A DNA stretch of 64,000 nt, taken from contig WNNJ02002942.1 in assembly GCA_012934845.2 (NCBI GenBank), positions 186,001-250,000 of the forward strand. The letters run 5' to 3'. A program made the translations under genes and the position numbers. Numbering within the stretch: the first letter of the stretch is position 1; every line of letters begins with the position of its first letter. The notes beneath the pieces are model-generated. The model did no database searches. It saw nothing but the letters and a program-made list of their open reading frames with translations, and was not told where the DNA came from. This document shows, piece after piece, positions 31,531 to 41,458 of this stretch. The stretch comes from Pomphorhynchus laevis (Eukaryota > Acanthocephala > Palaeacanthocephala > Echinorhynchida > Pomphorhynchidae).

Positions 31531-31650
31531 ATTATTCCTGTCAGTTCCAGATTATTCCTGTCAGTTCCAGATTATTCCTGTCAGTTCCAGATTATTCCTG
31601 TCAGTTCCAGATTATTCCTGTCAGTTCCAGATTATTCCTGTCAGTTCCGC
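31531..31650 (+). repeat. 20-bp minisatellite, six units
   Basis: Six units of ATTATTCCTGTCAGTTCCAG, the last ending CCGC. It lies between leader and ORF1. Confidence 0.97.
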
Positions 31651-31693
31651 TCGCTACGCTCGCGGATTGAGCTCAATCTATCGATAAAAGGTC

Positions 31694-33018
31694 ATGCCTA
31701 AAAAAGCGCGATCTCAGATCCCTGTTCCTGATCAACAATCTTCCACATCTAAATGCAATGATGGTTATACCAGCTTTGAAGTTGGATGCGATTCCAAAGA
31801 TTGCGATGTATGGACACTTGTTCGTGTTAAAATATCCGACCACTCAGTGTATAAACTTAAACATTTCACTTGCGGTTTCTGTACATCAGTACGACTACTA
31901 CAGTTATCCTGCTCATCTACTCCTGTATCACACACGACCACTCAAACCAATGCTGTTTTAGATGTTTCCCTCGCATCAACACCTGACTTCGCATCATATA
32001 ATCCCATTATTAAACCTACTCTCTCACACACTCCTCGTTCAACTACGTACCAAACTTCCATTAATCTTTCTCATTCTAACAATGCTAACGGCAAAGCTTT
32101 TCATCTCGTACCTCCTCTTTCCTATTCCTCCCCCAATCTAAATAAATCTCAAACTTCTTTATTCTCCTCACGAACTCCTTACTCGACCCCCCTGTATCAC
32201 CTCTCAATAATTTACACCCTTCCATCAAAATCATTTCCAGTAACATTTCCGATCAACTAATTCAACACTCCATTCCTGTCACTCATGCCCCAACCTATTT
32301 TAATTCTCCTTACTCTACCTCCCACGTAACACTTCCCAATAAGTTACATCCTTCATTTAAAATCATATCCAGTCACATCTCTGATCAACCGATTCAACAC
32401 CCCGCTCCTGTCACACTTGCTCCAACCAATATTAATTCTTTATCAAGCACCCCTGTCATTTCCACTTCTATCTGCTCATCTACCTCGACTCCAACCAGCT
32501 CTGTCCGTCCACCACTTCCACGAAATCGTTTTCCTTCGCGCGATCGCTGTATAATCATATCAAACTTAAAGCTTTCCGAATCTGCTTCTCCACAATCTCG
32601 CCTCGATGATGATGTATCTGCTTTCAGGTCTATCCTAGCAACCATTCTTCCTGATGATAACCCATCACTCTTCAATAATATCGCTCCTGTATCTTTTATT
32701 CGTTTAAACAAATCCACTAAATCAAATCATCTCAGTCCTCCACTCTTAAAAATCGTTTTCCGACATAGTTCACATGCCTCTTCGGTACTCTCCCAACTTT
32801 TTAAACTTCTTACCACTTCATCTACTTGCCGTATCTTTCATGACCGCTCCCCTTCTGATATTGCCCAGCTCAATTTAGCTCGCATTGAAAAACATCGACG
32901 TGAAACAAACGGCGAGTCATCCTTATCTATACGTAAAATCAACGGAAATTTTCACGTTCTTCACACAAGGCCAAAAATTCGATGGCGTCCCATCTCTCCC
33001 CCTTGTCTTCTTCGCTAG
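31694..33018 (+). pseudogene. A7 ORF1 (one frame change)
   Basis: Starts MPKKARSQIPVPDQQ. Finger VGCDSKDCDVWTLV ... HFTCGFCTSVRLLQL. A Ser/Thr/Pro-rich linker runs to about 32190, where a C-run (GACCCCCC) coincides with a shift of frame. The linker then holds two ~44-residue direct repeats (NNLHPSIKIISSNISDQ and NKLHPSFKIISSHISDQ). The C-terminal part has RPPLPRNRFPSRDRCIIISN, LDDDVSAFRSILATILPDD, LNLARIEKHRRETNGESSLS and NFHVLHTRPKIRWRP, ending LLR. Apart from the single shift it is complete. It overlaps ORF2 by 37 nt. Confidence 0.8.
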
Positions 33019-35891
33019 TCGATCTCGCTCCTAAGCATACTTTTCGTCTTAGTCTATTCAATACTCGCTCCATTCTTCATAAAGCTGATATGCTTCTCGA
33101 TATCTTCGATCAATTATCTATCGATATTCTCTGCATTACCGAATCCTGGCACACTGACTCCAACGATCTTGCTATTCGTCGTCTATGTCGCTCTGGTTGT
33201 TCTCTAGTTGAATCAGCTCGTCAAATTACATCTCATACATCTACTGCGTCTAACCATGGCGGTATTGTTGCCATTGCTCGTCACCCAATGTCTTTACGTA
33301 AAATCAACGTTAACATCCGTTACACCTCGTTCGAATTACTCATATGCAGATTATCAACGCCTTTCCCTCTGGAACTTGTGATTGTATACCGTCCAGGTTC
33401 AGTTGCCCCATCACGTATCTTCTTTAACGACCTTGCAGATCTAATGTCTCACTGTTCATTGTCTTATACTCCTTCTTTTGTTCTCGGTGACTTTAACATT
33501 CGTCTTGATCGCCCGTCTGACTCTGACTCTATCACTTTAACTAATCTTTTTTCTGATTTTAACTATAAATTACTTTCAACAAGCCCAACTCATATTCTCG
33601 GCGGTGCTCTCGACATCATTGCTGTTCCTAACTGCTTCAATGACTATACCTCCTTGTCAATTACTGATCCTGGTTTGTCCGATCATTTCCTTGTCACTCT
33701 TACTCTTACTCGTCCCCATCCTCCTTCTCCGCCTTTACCATTATCTACACCTAGTCGACCCTGGAAGCTTCTCGATATCCCTATTCTCTGCACATCCTTA
33801 CTCAATTCTTCACTCTTTTCACTTCCTCTTAACTATCTCTCTCCCGATGATCTCTGCATTCTGTTTGATTCTGAACTTACGTCGATCCTCAATAACCTTC
33901 TACCTAGTCGACTTCGACGTTCCCAGCGCTTGCGCCATGCTCCCTGGTTCGATTCTGACTGTAGTCTTTCTAAGCGTCGACTCCGTCACTCTTTTCGTAT
34001 GTATAAACGCTTTCTTAAACGTTCACCCAACTCACTCCCTCCAAATCTTCGTGATTCCTACTTTTCTCAACGCCGTTCACATCTCATTCTTATACGTACT
34101 AAACGTACTCTCTTTTGGCGAAATCAACTCGAGTCATCTTCCAACTCGAAATCTCATTGGAAAATCTTAAACTCAATTCTTTCACGATCATCTACCCCTT
34201 GTAATATAAATCCTGATGAATTTTCTTCTTATCTACAAACTAAGCTATCTAATTTACTTTCCCTACTACCCATAGCCCCCTTGTACCCACTCTTATCTTT
34301 AAATACTTCCCTCCCAGAACTATTCCACCTTCTTCCCGTTTCGTCTGATGAAGTTTCTTCGGTTCTGCTGTCATTACCTAATAAAACCTCTCCTTCTGAC
34401 CCAATTCCCACTCACTTACTTAAAAATATCTGCACTTTTATCTTACCCTTCCTAACCACATTGTTCAACTCGTCCATCCGTAGCTGTACATTTCCTTCCA
34501 TCTGGAAATGCGCCACTGTTCGTCCTATCATCAAAAAGCAATCTCTCGACTCTTCACTACCATCTTCGTACCGTCCAATCTCACTTCTCCCAACCCTCTC
34601 TAAACTCCTTGAGCGTCTCGTTCTTAAGCAAGTTAATACATATCTCTATTCCTCTAACTTATTTCCTCCCTTCCAAGCCGCTTTTCGCTCTAATTACTCT
34701 ACCGAAATTGCATGTCTTAAAGTTTATAACGACTTACTCATATCGCGCGATCATAAATTATGTAGTGTCATAGTTTCTCTTGATCTATCGTCTGCTTTTG
34801 ACATCGTCGATCACTCGATTCTTCTCCATCGCCTTCGTCATGATTATGGCTTCTCTTTACCCACTGTATCATGGTTTTCTTCATATCTATCAAACCGTAC
34901 ATTTCGCGTATATTCTAACTCTTCTCTCTCCCATCCTTCGTCCATTCCGTCCGGTGTTCCGCAAGGCTCCGTATTAGGCCCTATACTTTTCTCTCTTCTT
35001 CTTGGTGATTTGTCTTCGATTTCTCATAAATTTAACTTCCATGTTATGCAATATGCTGATGACATTCTCATCTATGCTCATGCACCTGTTTATCGTATTC
35101 ACGATCTTAGTGTTTCTGCTTCCGACTGTCTTGTCTCAATTTCCAATCATCTTTCTTCCCTTCGCCTTTCTCTGAATCCTGATAAATCCAAAATTATGTG
35201 GATCCTACCTCGACGCCTCGGCTTCGAACCTCCCTCCGTATCATTAAATTCTACAATTCTTCCTATCGTTGATAATCTCGTTTTCCTAGGCTTCCATTTT
35301 GACAACCGACTTTCACTTAAACCTTTCGTTAGAGATAAAGTACGCTCATCTACCTTGATACTCCGCAACCTCCGTCAAGTTCGTAGATTGATCGATTTCC
35401 CTTCTTGTATGACTCTCATATCATCTCTCCTTTTTTCTAGACTCGATTATTGTCTTAGTCTATTTTCCAACTCACCTAAATCCACTCTTCTTCCCCTACA
35501 ACGCATCGTCAACGCAGCTGTCCGAATTCTCCTCCGTCTTCGTCGTTTTGATCACACATCCTACCATCTTGCTTCTCTCGATTTGCCTACAATTTATTGT
35601 CGTGTTCAAATTCGTCTTCTTATCGTTGCTTTCCGCCTTGTAACTTTTCATACCCCTTCATTTCTCAACCTTCCTTTTCTTGATAATTCCCGTCCTGTTT
35701 ACTGTTCCTTGCGTTCCTGTAATTCCCTTCTTTTACATGTCCCAAACTACTCTACCTCCTTTGGACTCCGCTCCTTCCTGGTGGCTGCTCCTCTATCGTG
35801 GAATCATCTGCCCATTCATATACGCCAATCAACTTCCCTGCAGTGCTTCAAACGACAAATCCGATCCCATCTGAACAATTTAACTGCTTGA
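32982..35891 (+). CDS. A7 ORF2: endonuclease plus reverse transcriptase
   Basis: 969 codons from ATG to stop, uninterrupted. Residues ~15-250 form an APE endonuclease: LFNTRSILHKADMLLDIFDQ, ITESWHTDSNDL, HGGIVAIARHP, VIYRPGSVAPS, VLGDFNIRLDRPSD, GALDIIAVPN, LSDHFLVTL. A linker with WFDSDCSLSKRRLRHSFRMY follows. RT: LPNKTSPSDPIPTHLLKN, TVRPIIKKQSLDSSLPSSYR, SVIVSLDLSSAFDIVDHSIL (motif A), IPSGVPQGSVLGPILFSLLL (B), NFHVMQYADDILIYAHAPVY (C), NLVFLGFHFDNRLSLKPFVR. The C-terminal LRRFDHTSYHLASLDLPTIY and WNHLPIHIRQSTSLQCFKRQ finish it. All catalytic boxes are present, so it may be or recently have been active. The ATG lies inside the end of ORF1, suggesting termination-reinitiation. Confidence 0.93.
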   Translation: MASHLSPLSSSLVDLAPKHTFRLSLFNTRSILHKADMLLDIFDQLSIDILCITESWHTDSNDLAIRRLCRSGCSLVESARQITSHTSTASNHGGIVAIARHPMSLRKINVNIRYTSFELLICRLSTPFPLELVIVYRPGSVAPSRIFFNDLADLMSHCSLSYTPSFVLGDFNIRLDRPSDSDSITLTNLFSDFNYKLLSTSPTHILGGALDIIAVPNCFNDYTSLSITDPGLSDHFLVTLTLTRPHPPSPPLPLSTPSRPWKLLDIPILCTSLLNSSLFSLPLNYLSPDDLCILFDSELTSILNNLLPSRLRRSQRLRHAPWFDSDCSLSKRRLRHSFRMYKRFLKRSPNSLPPNLRDSYFSQRRSHLILIRTKRTLFWRNQLESSSNSKSHWKILNSILSRSSTPCNINPDEFSSYLQTKLSNLLSLLPIAPLYPLLSLNTSLPELFHLLPVSSDEVSSVLLSLPNKTSPSDPIPTHLLKNICTFILPFLTTLFNSSIRSCTFPSIWKCATVRPIIKKQSLDSSLPSSYRPISLLPTLSKLLERLVLKQVNTYLYSSNLFPPFQAAFRSNYSTEIACLKVYNDLLISRDHKLCSVIVSLDLSSAFDIVDHSILLHRLRHDYGFSLPTVSWFSSYLSNRTFRVYSNSSLSHPSSIPSGVPQGSVLGPILFSLLLGDLSSISHKFNFHVMQYADDILIYAHAPVYRIHDLSVSASDCLVSISNHLSSLRLSLNPDKSKIMWILPRRLGFEPPSVSLNSTILPIVDNLVFLGFHFDNRLSLKPFVRDKVRSSTLILRNLRQVRRLIDFPSCMTLISSLLFSRLDYCLSLFSNSPKSTLLPLQRIVNAAVRILLRLRRFDHTSYHLASLDLPTIYCRVQIRLLIVAFRLVTFHTPSFLNLPFLDNSRPVYCSLRSCNSLLLHVPNYSTSFGLRSFLVAAPLSWNHLPIHIRQSTSLQCFKRQIRSHLNNLTA

Positions 35892-35904
35892 CTTTCTCAT
35901 TTTT

Positions 35905-35975
35905 GTTTGTGGACTTGTAAGCGTACAGCTTGTACGCATTTGCCACATTAAATAAATTTGTATTATTATTATTAT
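35905..35975 (+). other. Family A 3' tail with conserved hairpin
   Basis: GCGTAC (35921-35926), loop AGCTT, GTACGC (35932-35937), then ATTTGCCACATTAAATAAAT and an ATT-rich end. The same place is GCGTGC/GCACGC in A1, A2, A8 and A9, a compensatory change within the stem. Related LINE tails bind their own RT through a 3' stem-loop, so that role is inferred. Confidence 0.75.
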
Positions 35976-35984
35976 TATTAATCC

Positions 35985-36758
35985 AATCCTTGGGTTAAAG
36001 TGAGCGTCTACTAGTCAATTGGCATTGGTAGTAGTGAGCCTCGCTGTATAGAATACTGTATTGTTTTTCGTTCCAGAATTTCAGACGTCTTTCTAATACT
36101 TTTCGGATGTACGAAACTTTTACCGATTGGATGCGCTGTAAGATCAGCTGAGGAAATACGACGGCCTTTATTAGACATGGAGTATCGTGATCGCGCTCAA
36201 CAGTTGCTTGTGAGTACAGTATGCCGGAATAGCTACAAATTTGTTACCGGCCGTGCACGCAGGGAGAGCAAAGAGATTTAGTGTCCATTGAATGACCTTG
36301 TTGTATATTTCGTCGATACCCAATGCCGTTTGCTGAGCGATGTGTGAACATTCTTGGGGGTTAAGTTGTTGAATGTTGTAGGATGTATCAATTTGATCAA
36401 TGGATGTTGATCTGATTGTATTTACGGGTTCACGTTGGTGGGATCGTTGATTCTGGGCTAGCTAAATGCTGTGACATTGTTCGAGATTTGAGAGTCCCTG
36501 CGGGACCGTCAAAATATCTTGGTTACTCGTGCTCGGTTTCAAGGAATTTGTGTGTGCCAAATATGGATTGATGTTTTCGCCAAGCACTGATTCATGTGAA
36601 AGTTTAGGCGGTGCCAGGTTATGCTTAATGCGACAATTTGTTGCTCTGCAGTTGGTGCATGAACGTTCTGCTCTTGCGCATTTACATCCTTTGCAAACTG
36701 CAGCCGGTCCATTGCATGTACAACATAGAGGCTGGCTTGACGGTTTGCCTCGCACCAT
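35985..36758 (-). pseudogene. RLE-fg N-terminal Cys-rich domain and pre-RT part
   Basis: Starts at an ATG: MVRGKPSSQPLCCTCNGPAA, VCKGCKCARAERSCTNC, RATNCRIKHN. Nine Cys fall in the family pattern CCxC ... CxxCxC ... CxxC ... C, probably a zinc-binding nucleic-acid domain. About 98 codons are open to a stop near 36462. Beyond it, broken pre-RT text (VIQWTLNLFALPACTAGNKF type) leads to the A7 3' junction. Confidence 0.75.
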
Positions 36759-37036
36759 AAATATTATCGGTGTAGTTGTTTAGATTTTAGTTGTTGTGCT
36801 GAATGCCGATAGAGTGTTTTGATTGTATATATTAACTTGTTTTTATTAAATACAACGATCTTCTTACAGCGATTGTAATTCAAATTGTAAATTAGCGCGT
36901 GAGGTTGTCGTGAGGTTGTCGTGAGGTTGTCGCGAGGTTGTCGTGAGGTTGTCGATTATCGTTGTATTTATGTATAATAGATTGTATGTATATTAGATAT
37001 TGTATGTTTATTAGTTATCAAACTTTTTTAAGATGT
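36759..37036 (-). repeat. RLE-fg leader and 11-bp minisatellite
   Basis: Five units of GTGAGGTTGTC (36900-36954, plus strand). Upstream on the minus strand is CTTAAAAAAGTTTGATAACT, then AATAAACATACAAT, the same leader as A6 and A7. Confidence 0.85.
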
Positions 37037-37309
37037 AAATTAATAATAATATGAATTCACATAATTCTTCCATCCGTGTAATACTGCTCTTTGTATCGTG
37101 AAGGTCTCCGTTCTCGAACAAAACGAATACATCTTTGATCAACATTTACTTGCCGTTGTAAGTCGACTCCTCTTTCGGGGTCTAGGGTACTAATGATACC
37201 CTATAATTCAGTCGTTTATCGTTAGAACAAAAAATTTTAAGACCTTAAACACACAATTTCAATATTGGACAATATTGGACAATCACAATATTAGACAATC
37301 AACGAGGAA

Positions 37310-37765
37310 ATGGTAAAAAAATCAACAAAGAAATCAGGGCATTTAAGTCTCCAGATAGAGTGCGTTAACGAATATTGTGATGTATGGACGACGGTCAGTG
37401 TTTTATCTAGTAAAAAAGATACATTCACTGATAAAAAATTCTTCTGCGGTTTCTGTTGTGCTGAGATGTTCAGTAAGTGTTCTTCGTCGTCGAAACTCAC
37501 ATCAACGAACAATGACACAAAGACCGCAGTGACCTCTGATGCTGATGATGAGTGTCACATAGTGTCTGGTAATCTACCGATGACTTATTTATCGTCACAG
37601 AATACATCTTGTTCAAGGAACAACGTTACTATATTGCGACATACCAATTTGGTATTTGAAGAGAGGTTAATACAGAATATCGCCACGGCAAGTTCAGTAC
37701 GGGTACATGAGAGTTCACGTGATACCAACGAAACTCCTGACAATTTTTTACCGACAAAAAAATAG
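37310..37765 (+). pseudogene. LINE B ORF1, C4-finger part
   Basis: Starts MVKKSTKKSGHLSLQ; finger IECVNEYCDVWTTV ... KKFFCGFCCAEMFSKC, with an extra Cys after CGFC. A long Ser/Thr/Asp-rich linker follows and the frame stops at 37765, about 170 bp before the RRM-like part resumes in another frame. Confidence 0.75.
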
Positions 37766-37936
37766 AGGCTGAGATTTACAAACATAGACGAACTGAATCT
37801 TCAAATAGTGGTGATTTAAATTATGAACTGAGAAAGACTGTAACTTCATGCGATGCAATTGTTGATGACGAGGGCAATTCCTCAGGCAGAGCAGCCAATA
37901 TAAGAAAAGTAAGGATTCGGAATTACGACAGAAGTA

Positions 37937-38371
37937 TTGAATGTTATTTTGAGTGGAATTGAAGAGTCGTGTATGATCAATTCTCAAGTAAGAGTTGATG
38001 AAGACGTTTCTCGTGTGCGTGCAGTATTTACCAGACTTCTTAAGGAAGATGATAAGAATGTAGCTATGAAGCTGCAAGTTCGGAGTTTGATTCGACTTGG
38101 GAAGCGTACAACAGAGAAACCTCGCTTATTGAAGGTCGTCTTGAGTTCTGCTGACCACGCTAAGATGTTGCTTCATCGTGGTTACCTCTTAAAAGATTCT
38201 ACTATAAGAATACTGAGAGACATTAATTTTGATGAGCGTTTGAAATTGAGGAAGGCTCGCGAGGAGCTACAGGGTAGAATAAGCAAAGGAGAGACGAATC
38301 TATGCATAAGAAATTTTCAAGTAGTTCGGTGGCGACCATCAGTACGTTGGACCCAGCTTCTCCCAAACTAG
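37937..38371 (+). pseudogene. LINE B ORF1, RRM-like part
   Basis: VNVILSGIEESCMINSQVRV, VRAVFTRLLKEDDKNVAM, SLIRLGKRTTEKPRLLKVVL, STIRILRDINFDERLKLRKA, REELQGRISKGETNLCIRN and FQVVRWRPSVRW. The first block has no ATG, so this is the C-terminal part of the split ORF1. It is well conserved against LINE C and LINE E, implying a common folded domain. Its last 70 nt overlap the ORF2 start. Confidence 0.75.
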
Positions 38372-39207
38372 AGTATGGGTTTTATTCTGATTCCAATTTT
38401 GATGATTTAATTGATTTTTCTGAGGTATATGATAAAACTAGCAAAACCTTTACGTCATCAGAGACTCCGCTTTATATTGGTTACTCAAACGTTAGAAGTC
38501 TTCAATCTCAATTTCCTTTCTTGCTCGACTATATTGCTGATAATCATTATGATATATTCTGCATTTCAGAATCTTGGTTACATAGTGGCATCTCTGATAA
38601 TCTGTTTAATGTTGTAGGTTATAAGTTAATAAGAGCGGATCGCTTTCCTGGTATGCGAGGTGGAGGAGTTGTAGCATTCGTTCGACACGATCTCTCAACA
38701 TCAAATATATCATATCTTTGTGATTCCGAGTGGTCATATGAGTGTCTGTCTTTTACTGTTAATCATCAATTGTTAAAATTAAATGTTTGTGTTGTTTATA
38801 GATCTCCATCTTTCACTTTGATAACAGATCGGCTTAAGGATTATTTATCTAATTTTTGTTCATCCCAACGATTTGTCCTTTTAGGTGACTTCAACCTTCC
38901 GAATGTAGATTGGAATATGAATGGGTATCAACCCTGCTCAGGCGTATCAAAACAATTTCGTGATTTATTTCTTGCTGACCTACTTTTAGTGCAACATTCT
39001 AGACAACCAAATCATGTCAACGGTGCTACTCTAGATCTTGTGTTTATAAGATGTACTGGAGATATCGACAGTATTGCGTATTATCCTCCTCTTGGTAACA
39101 GTGATCACTGTGTTCTCTCCGTTAAATTAGTGTCCAAGATCGTTTGTTGGTCAAAATTGGGTTATCCAAAACGAAATTGGACTCGAAATTGGACATGTCA
39201 ACGGTGA
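38302..39207 (+). pseudogene. LINE B ORF2 N-terminus, endonuclease
   Basis: ATG at 38302 lies inside ORF1. Text: MHKKFSSSSVATISTLDPAS, IGYSNVRSLQSQFPFLLDYI, CISESWLHSGISDN, IRADRFPGMRGGGVVAFVRH, VYRSPSFTL, FVLLGDFNLPNVDWN, TLDLVFIRCTGD and LGNSDHCVLSVKLV: a complete APE domain. The frame ends just after the first copy of a direct duplication; without the duplicated ~201 bp it would run into the RT frame. Confidence 0.85.
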
Positions 39208-39386
39208 CAAATCATGTCAACGGTGCTACTCTAGATCTTGTGTTTATAAGATGTACTGGAGATATCGACAGTATTGCGTATTATCCTCCTCTTGGTAACA
39301 ATGATCACTGTGTTCTCTCCGTTAAATTAGTGTCCAAGATCGTTTGTTGGTCAAAATTGGGTTATCCAAAACGAAATTGGACTCGG
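39008..39386 (+). repeat. Direct duplication in LINE B ORF2
   Basis: The segment encoding HVNGATLDLVFIRCTGDIDS to KRNWTR occurs twice (39008-39184 and 39209-39386), 201 bp apart and almost identical. A short non-repeat spacer with the partial text ATGTCAACGGTGAC joins them. A recent event within this copy. Confidence 0.95.
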
Positions 39387-41458
39387 GTGGATACCCAACA
39401 TCTCTTAGCTAATTTCTATAACATTTTGTATCGTAGTTATAGGGCTACTACTGTTTCAGATCTGCTGACCATTCTTTATGACGTTTTCTTAAATTTGTCA
39501 GATAAGTTCGCTCCGAAACGGAGAACTTTTATTAAGTCCACTCGCCCTCAGTGGTTTGATCATGAACTTCGTGCAGTGTTGAAACTGCGCAATGCCCTGT
39601 GGGCTACTACTCAAACCCACCCTGAAAACTTATATAGGTATCGGTACGTGCGCAACCTCTGCAATAAATTGAAAATACATAAGCGAATAGCATTTGAAGA
39701 TGGTATTGCAAATTGCATCGGGAATCAACCAAAGCGTTTTTGGTCATATGTGAAAGGTTCAAGGCTACTTCCCTCTAATATAGCATTCATTACTTCAGGT
39801 GAATATGTTTATTCTACTGAGTCTGAAATTGCTGAATGCCTAGCGGACAGCTTCCATTCTCCGTCGACTATTGTTTCGGATATTTACTCTTTAAAATGGT
39901 ATCCCATTCACAATATTACTCAGAATCTCGTTAAGCCAATCAGTGCATCTGAAGTATTGCACCTAATCACTAGGCTTAACCGATTTGGCTCTCCTGGTCC
40001 AGATGATATTTCACCTTACCTAATTAATGCGGTTGGACCTGCCGTAAGTAGTGTTTTAGCTCATATATTTTCATTTAGCCTGATCAATTCGTGGATTCCT
40101 GCAATATGGAAGTCTTCTATTGTTGTGCCAATCCCTAAAAAACAGCCAGCAACTGCTTGTTTAGATTTTCGCCCTATCAGTTTGACCAGTGTTCTCTCTA
40201 AATTACTAGAACGAGTTATTGCCAAAAGGCTACTCGAGCATCTAAACTTTAACAGCATTCTTACTGATTCTCAACACGGATTCAGACAAGGCCGTTTATG
40301 TCTATCTAACTTGCTTACCGCGAGAGAGAGTTGGATGGAAGTACTAAGCTCAGGACTTTGTCTCGACGTCGTATTTCTAGATTTTTCGAAAGCCTTTGAT
40401 CGTTTTCCACATAAAGGTCTTGTGTCACTCTTAATTCACTACGGCGTCCCTCGTGTAATCTGCTCTTGGATTGAAAATTTTCTTTCATTGCGTACGTTTA
40501 AGGTAAAAGTTGGTGAGTCTTTATCTGCAGAAAGAAGTATGTCGACAGGTGTCCCTTAGGGTTCTGCATTAGGTCCTCTATTATTCATCACGTTCCTTAA
40601 CGATTTACTCTTACGTATTGAGAACTCTCACTTGGCATTCGCTGATGATCTTAAAATTTGGACTGCTATACGAGATATTGATGACTGTAATTCTTTACAG
40701 GCAGACTTGGATCGCGTTCATGATTGGTGCCGCTCTACTGGATTACATCTTAAGTTGATAAGTGTATACTTATGAGGATGTGTAAAAAATCCAATAATTT
40801 TACATATCACATCGGAGATGTTCTTCTCACTGAAGTATCACATCATAGGGATTTAGGAATTATCGTGCAGGCATCATTAAAAACTAAACTTAATAGTGAA
40901 AGAGCAATAAAAAGCGCTACTCGTGCTCTATATATTGTAAAGAACTCATTCCTTAAGATTACCACGAATGTCTTTAGAAATTTGTTTAACACGTTGGTTC
41001 GTACGCATTTAGAGTATGCAATTCAGGCTTCTTTCCCGGTCACTAAACAAGAAAGGACAGATATTGAGTCAGTCCTAAGGCGAGGTTCTCGTTTATGTTC
41101 GAATGCGAGAGTGGATTACGCATCTCGATTAGATTTGCTAAGAATTCAACCGATGTCATCACGATTTTTGTTTCTTGACTTAATAGGAATGTATGCACTT
41201 GTACACCGGTTGGACGGTTATCCGAGTGATTCGATCACATTACGTCCATCGATTTTGAGAGGTCACAGCAAAACTGTCTATAAAACAAGGCATGGTAGGT
41301 ATTCAAAATGTTGGAGACTGTCGCACAGGGTACTTAATATTTGGAATTCTCTGCCTGAGGAAATTGCTTCCGCCCGGAGTCTGCATTTGTTTAAAAAATT
41401 ATTAAAGACATGGATCATCAAGAAGACGAGAAACGAGTCATGGACATATTTGCAGTGA
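39387..41458 (+). pseudogene. LINE B reverse transcriptase and C-terminus
   Basis: Long open frame to 40559: DKFAPKRRTFIKSTRPQWFD, YVRNLCNKLKIHKRIAFEDG, LNRFGSPGPDDISPYLINAV, SSIVVPIPKKQPATACLDFR, TDSQHGFRQGRLCLSNLLTA and DVVFLDFSKAFDRFPHKGLV (motif A). The frame meets a TAG exactly where GVPQGS is expected (GVP-stop-GSALGPLLFITFLN). It continues AFADDLKIWTAIRDIDD (motif C), shifts frame near 40760, and resumes HRDLGIIVQASLKTKLN, RTHLEYAIQASFPVTKQE and LNIWNSLPEEIASARSLHLF. One stop and one shift separate it from an open ORF2. Confidence 0.88.

Larger units (their letters stand above)
31488..35975 (+). mobile_element. Family A LINE copy A7, nearly whole
   Basis: The best-preserved LINE of the window: leader with CTTAAAAAAATTTTGG and TAAACATACAAT, six 20-bp minisatellite units, ORF1 from an ATG at 31694 to a stop at 33018 with one frame change, an overlapping 969-codon ORF2, 3' hairpin and an ATT-rich end. 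Inserted in opposite orientation into the RLE-fg element. It defines the family A layout used to read the broken copies. The single uninterrupted ORF2 indicates a relatively recent insertion. Confidence 0.92.
30059..36960 (-). mobile_element. RLE-type element RLE-fg, split by A7
   Basis: The minus strand starts with leader and minisatellite (37036-36900), then the Cys-rich N-terminus (36758-36462) and the pre-RT part (to about 35985). It resumes after A7 with the pre-RT block at 31409 and the RT down to 30060. The two halves are in the right order and orientation, and together give one copy lacking its C-terminal nuclease region. Some sequence between the halves is missing. Confidence 0.7.
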
